Assembly: GCA_015061285.1 (NCBI GenBank)
Contig: SUWW01000015.1
Span: forward strand, 1-48,264
Direction of reading: 5' to 3'
DNA length: 48,264 bases
Origin: Bacteroidales bacterium
GTDB taxonomy: Bacteria > Bacteroidota > Bacteroidia > Bacteroidales > Marinilabiliaceae
How positions within the stretch are numbered: position 1 is the first letter of the stretch; each line of letters starts with the position of its first letter. This document shows, one piece after another, positions 41,028-48,264 of this stretch. The notes under the pieces were generated by a model. That model saw nothing but the letters and a program-made list of their open reading frames with translations. It did not search any database and was not told the DNA's origin. A program made the position numbers and the translations under genes.

Positions 41028-42080
41028 TTATTCGAACACAGGAACTTCTGCTTCGGTAACTACAACTTTAGGGTCGAAATAAGGCCAACCATCTTTATCC
41101 CAATGGAGTTCTTGGAGGAACATTGGGCGAGTTGTACCACCATCGGTTTGTGCGTCGTGGCAGTGATATACGATGAAGTCGCGGTTGTACTTATCGGTAT
41201 ATATTTCGCCGTTGTGGCCAGGACCGAAGAAGCGATTAGTAGAGTTGATAATCTGAGAAGCTATACCCGTAGTTTTGAGCGAGTTGCCAAGTTTATCAAC
41301 AAAATCGCCTTCGAGGCTCTTGCTACGACCTACACGCATTTGGTAAGTCTTGTCGTAGTACCAACCAGAGCTAACAAAGAGATACCAATAGTCGCCACGT
41401 TTGTGGAGGTATGAACCTTCGAGCACTTTCAAACGGCTCTGATCTTCCTCGATGTTGAGACCAGCCACGCGAATGTATTCAGCACCCTCTTTGATAGCCG
41501 TACCGTCAGAGGTGAGCTCTATGCGGTGAATGCCACCAATACTTCCGAAGAAGAACCAAACTTTGCCAGTCTCGGGGTCGGTAACAACTTCAGGGTCGAT
41601 GGTGTCGGGTATGCCAGTTTCTTTGCCTTTGGTAATTACACCTACAAACTCGAAGTGGTTTGTAGAGACCTCTTTCAACACGCAAATAGTGGCGTCGTTG
41701 GCAGCATTGTAGCAAGCTACGTAGCAAAGACGCTGACCATTTACGGTGGTTACGTCGGGAGCCCAAAGGTTCCAACCCTCTTTCTGAAGTTTATCTTTCG
41801 ACTCCTGGTCGAATGGCGAGATGTGCAAGTCTTCCCAATCTACGAGGTTGGTACTTCTGATGATGGTTTCGCAATTGGTAGAAATGCTGTAGAAAGCACC
41901 ATCTTCGCCCTTCCAAACTGTAGGATCTGGCCAATCTTTAGCCCAAACAGGGTTTGTATATGTAGGAAGTGGCTCGTGGGTTGGAACGTTTTCGGTGTTT
42001 TCTGCCTCATCGCTGCTACTGCACGAACTGCACGATGACATTGCAACAACTAAGGCTGCAATCATAAGTAATTCTTTCAT
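41028..42080 (-). CDS. GH43-family glycoside hydrolase lipoprotein
   Basis: A 350-residue five-bladed beta-propeller enzyme of the GH43 type, which acts on arabinan, arabinoxylan or xylo-oligosaccharides. The lipobox is AMSSC (Cys17). The three catalytic carboxylates are visible as WPDPTVW (general base, near 50), TIDPEVV (pKa modulator) and VLEGSYLHKR (general acid); WAPDV is also conserved. It is the fourth gene of the locus, 32 bp after the SusE/F-like gene. Endo-arabinanase versus xylosidase/arabinofuranosidase cannot be told from the motifs. Confidence 0.92.
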   Translation of the reverse strand: MKELLMIAALVVAMSSCSSCSSSDEAENTENVPTHEPLPTYTNPVWAKDWPDPTVWKGEDGAFYSISTNCETIIRSTNLVDWEDLHISPFDQESKDKLQKEGWNLWAPDVTTVNGQRLCYVACYNAANDATICVLKEVSTNHFEFVGVITKGKETGIPDTIDPEVVTDPETGKVWFFFGSIGGIHRIELTSDGTAIKEGAEYIRVAGLNIEEDQSRLKVLEGSYLHKRGDYWYLFVSSGWYYDKTYQMRVGRSKSLEGDFVDKLGNSLKTTGIASQIINSTNRFFGPGHNGEIYTDKYNRDFIVYHCHDAQTDGGTTRPMFLQELHWDKDGWPYFDPKVVVTEAEVPVFE

Positions 42081-42112
42081 CTTTTGTTTATTAGTTTTTA
42101 GGGTTATACAAA

Positions 42113-42922
42113 TTAGAGTGCCGATTTATATACAACATCGATTGTCCAATTGCGGAGGTCGAACGTGATGGTGTAGTTGCCTGCCTCGGTGATTTTCCAC
42201 TTTTTGTCGGGGTTGCCGCCTTTGACAAAGTCGAACTCTTTTTCGGCGCAACCGTTACTATTAATCTCCATTTGGTCGGTGACAGGCATTATGAAGTCGC
42301 CGCCCCAATTGCCCGTAGCTATAGGGCATTTCAATTCGCCTTCGTAGAGCGGACCGTCGTATACGTATACATAATCTGCGGTCTTGGTCAATTCGAAAGG
42401 TTCGTCGATATTCCAACCAACGGGAGTGGCATTGCCAACAGCGTACAACGTAGCCACTTCGATAGGCATTTTCGATTCGTAAACCACATCGATAGTCCAA
42501 TCGCGAAGGTTGAATGTTAGAGTGTAGATGCCAGCTTCGGTAATATTCCATTTCTTATCGGGCTGACCACCATTGATGAGATCGAACTCTGTTTCGGCGC
42601 AACCATCTTTGTTAATCTCTATCTGGTTAGTAATAGGCATAATATAGTTGCAATTCCAATTGCCAGTGGAGAGTGGGCATTTCAATTCGCCCTTATAGAG
42701 TGGACCATTGTAGACGAACACGAGTGGATCTTCTTCCGAAGGCGTAAGAAGGTATGGATCGTCGATGTTCCAGCCCACAGGTGTTGCATTGCCAACCATG
42801 TATAATTGAGCAGTTTTGATTGGCAGATTACCTTCAATGAAAATCACCTCCTTCTCGTCGGAGCAGCTTGCCATAGAGAGGCATATTCCTGCGAGAGCCA
42901 ATATGTTGAATAACTTATTCAT
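42113..42922 (-). CDS. SusE/SusF-like outer-membrane glycan-binding lipoprotein
   Basis: A 269-residue surface lipoprotein (lipobox SMASC, Cys20) with two tandem ~115-residue domains, at about 38-150 and 152-268. Each begins LYMVGNATPVGWNID-like (VGNATPVGWNID in both) and ends NLRDWTIDVVY / DLRNWTIDVVY. The domains resemble the starch-binding-like modules of SusE/SusF and should bind the target glycan at the cell surface. It follows susD by about 85 bp, with a hairpin in between. The ATG at 42922 is preferred to one two codons earlier. Confidence 0.88.
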   Translation of the reverse strand: MNKLFNILALAGICLSMASCSDEKEVIFIEGNLPIKTAQLYMVGNATPVGWNIDDPYLLTPSEEDPLVFVYNGPLYKGELKCPLSTGNWNCNYIMPITNQIEINKDGCAETEFDLINGGQPDKKWNITEAGIYTLTFNLRDWTIDVVYESKMPIEVATLYAVGNATPVGWNIDEPFELTKTADYVYVYDGPLYEGELKCPIATGNWGGDFIMPVTDQMEINSNGCAEKEFDFVKGGNPDKKWKITEAGNYTITFDLRNWTIDVVYKSAL

Positions 42923-42945
42923 TGTCATTATTGTTTTCGGTTTCT

Positions 42946-42976
42946 AAAAGCCCCGCTCTGCCGTACAGAGCGGAGC
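42946..42976 (-). terminator. Intercistronic hairpin between susD and susE/F
   Basis: On the minus strand the stem GCTCCGCTCTG / CAGAGCGGGGC with loop TACGG is followed by TTTTAG. The T-run is short, so it is more likely a partial terminator or RNA stabiliser than a full stop. Confidence 0.65.
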
Positions 42977-43008
42977 ACATCACATGGTTTGAATTATGTA
43001 AAAGCTAA

Positions 43009-44739
43009 TTAGTAGCCTGGGTTTTGCTTAAGTGCAGTGTTGGTGTTGAGAATATCCTGAGTCAAGCAATAGATGATGGTATGATTGTCGGCATCAGGGG
43101 TTTTGTCCCACCATGTACCAGAAGCAAACTTATCGAAGCGGATGAGGTCCGTACGGCGGCGGCCACCTTCTGCAAAGAATTCGCGACCCCACTCGTCGAG
43201 CAATTCAGCTTCGTCGAGCACTGCATTTCCTTCAGGAGCATAGAGATATTCGTTCCAATCTTCTTCTGGATAGTTGCGGCGGCGCACTTGGTTGAGCAAG
43301 CGAGCAGCTGCATCTACATCGCCAGCGCGGAATTTGCATTCAGCCAACGAGTAGTAGAGCTCAGCAAGACGAATTTCGGTGTAGTCCGACTCCATTTGGC
43401 CTTCATCGTCGTCGGAGTAGAATGGATATTTAGCGAAGTGCCAACCAGAGTTGTGGTCGCCATCCATAAGGGTGCTTGTAGAAGTGCTGAGCCAACCCTC
43501 GCTACCTTGGAACTGACCTACGGCATCGCGAATGTTGAGGTCGTATTTGCCGTTAGGGTCGCGGACGAAGCCCGAAGTGCCATCGAGGCAGGGGAGTTTG
43601 CCGAAGAGGAACATGCCCTCGCGGCGGCTGTTGCCAAGATTTCTATAGAGCTTTAGGCGATAGTCGTTAGGATATTTCTGATACTTGCTAACGGTGTTGC
43701 CAAGCTGGTATGGAAGCAAATCGCCATTAGGAGCGTGGCTTGGTGTACAAGCATACATACAGTTGTGATCGCCACCTTCCGCTTTAGCATCGTTGAAATA
43801 GTGCTTAATATGAGCAGGAACACTCCACCAATATACGTCGCAGCCATATTGCCAGAAGGTATAAGCCTCTGAGCCTGGGAAACCGAAGATTACTTCGTTG
43901 CAAGTTTCGTTGTTCCAGTCGAAAGGAGCGTCCCAAGTGTCGGCGAGAGTATACGTACCATACTTACCATTGATGATGTCTTGTGCGTATTGAGCGCAAT
44001 CGTTATAGCGGTCTTCGCCAATGTAAACTTTGGCATTGAGGTAGAGGCGCACGAGGAGCGAAGCTGCAGCGGCTTTTGTCCACTGACCTTGAATCTTGCC
44101 ATTGCCACCTTCTGCATTTGGCTTAACTGCGAGAAGCTTAACGCACTCTTTGAGTTCGCTTTCGATGAATTCGAACAAAACCTTAGGGTCAACTTGTTCA
44201 AGAGTGTTGAGGCTCTGGTCGTAGTAGCTAACCACAAGAGGCACATTGCGGAATTCGTCGAGGAGGCGAAGGTAGAACCAGCAACGAAGTGTGCGGCTCT
44301 GCGCTTTCAAGTTGTTCCATTCAGAATCGGTGAAGCCAAATTGTTTCGCATTAAGTCTGTCGAGGTCTTCAATTACGTAGTTACATTGTCCGATACCCTG
44401 ATAGCAACCACGCCATTCGGTTTGAATGTTGTCGTTGGTGTCGGTCCAAGTGTGGTAGTGTAGTCGGCGCCATTTGCCAGCATCTTCCCACCAACCATCG
44501 CGGGTACAAGTCATAATTTGGTCGGCAGCGAGCTCGTTGAGCGCTTGGCGAGGCATGATGCTCCAATAGGCGTGCTCAAACGGACGGAATACGCTGCGCA
44601 CAACGTCCATTTTTGTGTTATAGTAGTTTGAGGCATCCACTTGATCGTAGAGCGTCTCGTCGAGGTCGGTACAGCTTGTAGACGTAGTAGCAAGCGTAGT
44701 ACCACAGAGAATGCCGTAGAATATATGCTTAAGTTTCAT
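43009..44739 (-). CDS. SusD/RagB-family glycan-binding outer-membrane lipoprotein
   Basis: A 576-residue lipoprotein (lipobox STSC, Cys23) of the SusD family, which caps the SusC transporter and captures oligosaccharides at the surface. Typical features are the N-terminal CTDLDETLYDQVDASNYYN and the helical TPR-like scaffold, and the C-terminal region with RLAELYYSLAEC, LLNQVRRRNY and EWGREFFAEGGRRRTDLIRF. Length is typical. It begins 44 bp after the susC stop. The substrate cannot be derived from the sequence. Confidence 0.96.
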   Translation of the reverse strand: MKLKHIFYGILCGTTLATTSTSCTDLDETLYDQVDASNYYNTKMDVVRSVFRPFEHAYWSIMPRQALNELAADQIMTCTRDGWWEDAGKWRRLHYHTWTDTNDNIQTEWRGCYQGIGQCNYVIEDLDRLNAKQFGFTDSEWNNLKAQSRTLRCWFYLRLLDEFRNVPLVVSYYDQSLNTLEQVDPKVLFEFIESELKECVKLLAVKPNAEGGNGKIQGQWTKAAAASLLVRLYLNAKVYIGEDRYNDCAQYAQDIINGKYGTYTLADTWDAPFDWNNETCNEVIFGFPGSEAYTFWQYGCDVYWWSVPAHIKHYFNDAKAEGGDHNCMYACTPSHAPNGDLLPYQLGNTVSKYQKYPNDYRLKLYRNLGNSRREGMFLFGKLPCLDGTSGFVRDPNGKYDLNIRDAVGQFQGSEGWLSTSTSTLMDGDHNSGWHFAKYPFYSDDDEGQMESDYTEIRLAELYYSLAECKFRAGDVDAAARLLNQVRRRNYPEEDWNEYLYAPEGNAVLDEAELLDEWGREFFAEGGRRRTDLIRFDKFASGTWWDKTPDADNHTIIYCLTQDILNTNTALKQNPGY

Positions 44740-44783
44740 AATCTATTTTTTTTACTATTAAGTATTAACCAATCAAACCATCA

Positions 44784-47720
44784 TTAGAAATCCACTTGAA
44801 TACCTAAGATGAACTGGCGGCATGAAGGATAGTATGTACGCGAACCCTTTGCACCTGGAGCAAGACCGTTGACATTGTAGTTTGATGGGTCGATGCCACT
44901 AAAGCTGGTGAATGTTGCAAGGTTCTTGCCTGTAGCGTTGATGCGCACACGGTCGATATACTTAGCATTGATGTCGAAGGTGTAGCCGAGAGTAACCATG
45001 TCGAGTTTGAGGTAATCGCCCTTTTCAAGATAGTAGTCGCACAAAGCTTGGTTGCCCTTTATGTCTTTGTTCTTCTCGTAGGCCTTCTTGAGTGTATTTC
45101 CAGTGAACGACTGAGTTCCGTAGTAGAAATCGTGAATATTGAAGATGTCGTAGCCAAAAGCACCACGCAAGAATACCGTAGCATCGAAGTTCTTGTAGCG
45201 GAAGTTGTGGGTCATTGAGCCAGTGAACTTAGGTAGACCATTGCCTACAACTTGGTAGTCGTTCATTGTGGCATTGCTTGCCAAAATGAGGTCACCATCT
45301 TTGTCGTATACTACGAAGTTGCCATCTTCATTAATACCAGCATATTTGAGCATGAAGAAGTTGCCAAGGCGCTCGCCTTTCTTGATGCGTTGCAAGTTGT
45401 AGCGTGGGTATGGATCTTCGGTGCCACATACATCGAAGTAATCCTGACCTACATATTCAGAGTTGCTGAACTTGGTAAACTTGTTGTTCTGTGTAGCACC
45501 AACAACAGTTACGCTATACTGGAAGTTCTTATTATTTATAATATTGAAGTTGAGGTCGAACTCAAAACCAGAGTTGTTCATCGTACCTACATTCACAAAT
45601 GTCTCCTCGAATAGGTATGGAGGAACAGATACTTTGTAGTTACCGAGCAAATCTTGCTGAGTGCGGTTGTAGTAGTTGAGCGAACCGCTAATCATGTTGT
45701 CGAGAATAGAGAAGTCGATACCGACGTTCCAGTTCTTACCCTTTTCCCATTTGAGGTCTGGGTTTATGTTCTTCGATGGACCCCACACTTGGAAGTATTT
45801 GCCCTCGTAGTTGTAGTATCCATAGCCCGACAAAGTATTGAGCGAGAGGTAGCTACCGAAATCTTGGTTACCAGTGACACCATAGTCGGCACGAACCTTC
45901 AAATCGTTAATCCATTCAATATCGCTCATGAAGTTCTCTTCAGATATACGCCAACCAGCCGATACTGCAGGGAAGTCACCCCACTTGTTGTTAGCACCGA
46001 AACGTGACGAACCTTCGTGACGAAGAGAAGCGGTGAAGAGATACTTACCAGCAAAGTCGTAGCTCAAACGGCCGAAGAATGCTATGAGTTTCGAGTCGTT
46101 TTTGTAGCTACCGAGGCAGATGTTACCCTCTTCGTTGGCATACTCGCCAGTAGCAAGGTTGTTGTATGACAAACCGTCGGTAGGGAAATCCTTATTGTCG
46201 GCCGAGAGACCAGAGTTCTGGTTGTACTGATAGCTATAACCAACCATCAACTTAACGTTGTTCTGTCCGAAGCTATTTCCATAATTAGCGAGCCACTCCA
46301 AAGAATGACTTCTCGATTTGCTGTATGAACGCGAAGCTTCACCAGCGCGTCCAGCATTGATAGCTAAAGTGCTATTTGATGGGCGATACCAATAGTTGAA
46401 GTTGTCGTACTGATGGTCGGCAAAGGTCAACTGAGTGTCGAAGCTCTGCTGATCTTGGTCGGGCATGAGCAATGGGAAAAGGTTGAGTTTTACGGTAGCG
46501 TCAAAATCGATAAGTTTCGTTTCGCCACCATCTTTCTCGAGTTTTGCAAGTTCTACAGGGTTATAGCCTGCTGTCTGACCTTGCACATTGTAGTACATAG
46601 AAGGATCTTCAGGATCCATAATAGGTGTAGTAGGGTTCATGTCGAGGCTGTTGCGGAACACATCCCAAGCACCTGTTTCGCGGTAAGCAATACGAGGAGC
46701 TACATTACCCATGAAAGTGAAGAGCTCGCTCTTGGTGGTATGCGAAACCGACATGCGTGCACCATACTCACGACGCGAAGAACGAATGTCCAAACCCTCA
46801 GCATCGCGATAGTCGAATGAGGCACGATAGTTAGATTTCTGATTACCACCGCTGATAGTCAACGTGTGCTGCATGCTGTGACCCAATTGGCTAACCTCGT
46901 CGAACCAATTGTCGTTGCCACCCAAGTCGAGACCGCGACCATACTTTCTGTAATCGTCGGCGTCGAGCATATCGAGCTCTTTGATAATCTTGTCCACCGA
47001 GAATGTGCCGTTGTAGGTGGTGTGCATTACACCATCTTTCTCACCCTTCTTTGTGGTGATGAGGATTACACCATTCGAGCCACGAGTACCATAAATAGCC
47101 GAAGCAGCACCATCTTTCAAGATGTCGAAGCTTGCTATGTCGTTAGGGTTGATATTGGTGAGGTTGCCACCAGCTATACCATCGATAACGATAAGCGGAC
47201 CAGTACCAGCCGAACGGCTACTTACACCACGAATCTGAATGCTTGCCTGTGCGTTAGGGTCGCCCACGCCAGTGTTGGTGATAGATACACCAGGCACCTT
47301 GCCCTGAATCATCATTGCCACATCGGCGCTCGTTGAAGCAAGAAGGTCCTTCTCCGAAATGTGCGAAATGGCCGATGTAAGTTCCTTCTTGTCCATCGTA
47401 CCATAACCGATAACAACCACTTCCATGAGCGATTTCAAATCACTCTCCAGAATAACATTCAGCTCCTGACCATTAAATGTCAGCTCTTGGCTCTCCATAC
47501 CTAAACTGCTAATTACGAGAGTAGTTCCTGGTTCGCCAGATAGTTCGAAATTACCATCTACATTAGTGACAGTACCTTTTGTTGTGCCTTTGATCAACAC
47601 ACTAGCTCCTATCACTGGTTCTCCAAAATCGTCGACAACTGTACCTTTGATGTTGGTCGTTTGTGCCCACGATGCCAGCGAAGAAAGAGCCATCATAATA
47701 AATAGACTACTTTTTTTCAT
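44784..47720 (-). CDS. SusC/RagA-family TonB-dependent outer-membrane transporter
   Basis: A 978-residue outer-membrane beta-barrel that imports oligosaccharides with TonB energy. It has a signal peptide (1-19, ending SWAQT), a carboxypeptidase-regulatory-like domain (about 24-95, VVDDFGEPVIGASVLIKGT), the SusC signature LMEVVVIGYGTMDKKELTSA, a plug domain (about 105-220, VPGVSITNTG) and a 22-strand barrel ending GIQVDF with the terminal Phe. It is the first gene of the leftward locus. A box one base off consensus (TACATTGG, minus strand 47826-47819) could be its promoter. No ECF sigma/anti-sigma or hybrid regulator for the locus lies in the window. Confidence 0.96.
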   Translation of the reverse strand: MKKSSLFIMMALSSLASWAQTTNIKGTVVDDFGEPVIGASVLIKGTTKGTVTNVDGNFELSGEPGTTLVISSLGMESQELTFNGQELNVILESDLKSLMEVVVIGYGTMDKKELTSAISHISEKDLLASTSADVAMMIQGKVPGVSITNTGVGDPNAQASIQIRGVSSRSAGTGPLIVIDGIAGGNLTNINPNDIASFDILKDGAASAIYGTRGSNGVILITTKKGEKDGVMHTTYNGTFSVDKIIKELDMLDADDYRKYGRGLDLGGNDNWFDEVSQLGHSMQHTLTISGGNQKSNYRASFDYRDAEGLDIRSSRREYGARMSVSHTTKSELFTFMGNVAPRIAYRETGAWDVFRNSLDMNPTTPIMDPEDPSMYYNVQGQTAGYNPVELAKLEKDGGETKLIDFDATVKLNLFPLLMPDQDQQSFDTQLTFADHQYDNFNYWYRPSNSTLAINAGRAGEASRSYSKSRSHSLEWLANYGNSFGQNNVKLMVGYSYQYNQNSGLSADNKDFPTDGLSYNNLATGEYANEEGNICLGSYKNDSKLIAFFGRLSYDFAGKYLFTASLRHEGSSRFGANNKWGDFPAVSAGWRISEENFMSDIEWINDLKVRADYGVTGNQDFGSYLSLNTLSGYGYYNYEGKYFQVWGPSKNINPDLKWEKGKNWNVGIDFSILDNMISGSLNYYNRTQQDLLGNYKVSVPPYLFEETFVNVGTMNNSGFEFDLNFNIINNKNFQYSVTVVGATQNNKFTKFSNSEYVGQDYFDVCGTEDPYPRYNLQRIKKGERLGNFFMLKYAGINEDGNFVVYDKDGDLILASNATMNDYQVVGNGLPKFTGSMTHNFRYKNFDATVFLRGAFGYDIFNIHDFYYGTQSFTGNTLKKAYEKNKDIKGNQALCDYYLEKGDYLKLDMVTLGYTFDINAKYIDRVRINATGKNLATFTSFSGIDPSNYNVNGLAPGAKGSRTYYPSCRQFILGIQVDF

Positions 47721-48058
47721 ACATAATGAGATTGTTGTATTATTACTTGTTATCCTTAATGCTTTTCTAAAAACCAGTCGGCAGATTCACGACCTATGGT
47801 TGAGCATTTTTGATGCTGCCAATGTAGATTGATTAATAAATGCAAAAATCGTGTAGGAGCAGTTTGGGAGTGAAAATGAAATGTTAAAACACACTAAATC
47901 AGATAGATAGCAGTAAACTGTGGCGATGAAAAAGGAGTGGCTGTTTTTAGATTATTTCACAGTTTGATGGCGTTTTTGTTGCATTTTGGGTCGGAGAGAA
48001 ATGGTGAACAATCGCACGGATTTCGTTTGAGTGGATTGGCAATCCGATGGCATTCCCG
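47721..48058. other. Non-coding region upstream of susC
   Basis: I see no convincing gene. It holds the weak promoter-like box at 47819-47826 and AT-rich DNA. Regulatory sites for the locus would be expected here but no motif is recognisable. Confidence 0.4.
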
Positions 48059-48264
48059 CCTAAACACAAGTCAATCACCAATTGGCGCAAATTGAAACCA
48101 CTAATTATGATAAATATTATTATTGATTTGTGGCATGATTAGCCACGATTTGTGATTATTTCCTCAACACAAGACAATCACCAATTGGCGCAAATAGAAT
48201 CCACTAATTATGATAAATATTAATCTTGATTTGTGGTCTAATTAGCCACGATTTGTGATTATTT
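48059..48264. repeat. Two tandem copies of a 103-bp repeat at the window edge
   Basis: Copies at 48059-48161 and 48162-48264 are about 90% identical by eye. Each has the palindrome CCAATTGG and a GTGG...CCAC inverted repeat (GTGGC 48130-48134 with GCCAC 48142-48146 in copy 1). The array may continue beyond the window. Its sequence is unrelated to that of the 147-bp repeats. Confidence 0.8.

Noticed and set aside
43024-43656. Plus-strand ORF opposite susD
   Set aside because: Antisense shadow of a well-supported gene with no domain of its own.

Overview
The window looks like chromosomal DNA from a member of the order Bacteroidales (Bacteroides/Prevotella/Muribaculum relatives; I cannot fix the genus). 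Support: a SusC/SusD/SusE-F outer-membrane glycan-uptake locus, the MurF-alanine racemase fusion, a GntR-type xylose regulator next to xylB/xylA, a DAHP synthase-chorismate mutase fusion in an aromatic operon, and many promoters with the Bacteroidetes -7 box TAnnTTTG. I see no rRNA, tRNA or CRISPR array.

Layout. (1) 0-7.4 kb: an ABC efflux-type module (one ATPase, two FtsX/MacB-like permeases). The ATPase and the second permease each sit behind a sigma-54 type -24/-12 promoter with a TGTAAAG palindrome cluster at the same distance upstream. The module is interrupted by an antisense ORF6N gene and by a REP-associated tyrosine transposase (RAYT) carrying REP-like palindromes inside its own coding sequence. 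(2) 7.5-10 kb: murF-alr fusion. (3) 10-16 kb: a beta-helix-like lipoprotein and a two-component pair (small histidine kinase; NtrC-type sigma-54 activator) split by an unrelated membrane-anchored gene; the pair is the natural candidate to control the sigma-54 promoters of region 1. (4) 16-21.1 kb: leftward aromatic amino-acid operon: Phe/Tyr-rich leader peptide and attenuator, prephenate dehydratase, aminotransferase, DAHP synthase/chorismate mutase, prephenate dehydrogenase, and a coiled-coil lipoprotein before a terminator. (5) 21-28 kb: conserved hypothetical gene, thymidine kinase, LTA-synthase-like sulfatase, metallophosphoesterase, M13 peptidase. (6) 28-34 kb: xylose operon xylR-xylB-xylA-xylE. 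(7) 34-39.5 kb: AT-rich accessory stretch with a broken XRE regulator, a truncated DUF1016 gene, two unknown genes (one with ADP-ribosyltransferase-like features), an AAA-ATPase/PD-(D/E)XK gene and five tandem copies of a ~147-bp structured repeat. (8) 39.5-47.7 kb: leftward polysaccharide utilisation locus susC-susD-susE/F-GH43-TIM-barrel hydrolase. (9) 47.7-48.3 kb: non-coding, ending in a second tandem repeat (103-bp period).

The best candidates for undescribed biology are the Phe/Tyr leader peptide with its terminator/antiterminator pair upstream of pheA (20935-21116), the paired sigma-54 promoters with matching upstream sites, the RAYT gene that hosts its own palindromes in frame, and the 147-bp repeat array with nested inverted repeats. 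All functional statements come from reading motifs in the sequence and general family knowledge; no database search was run.
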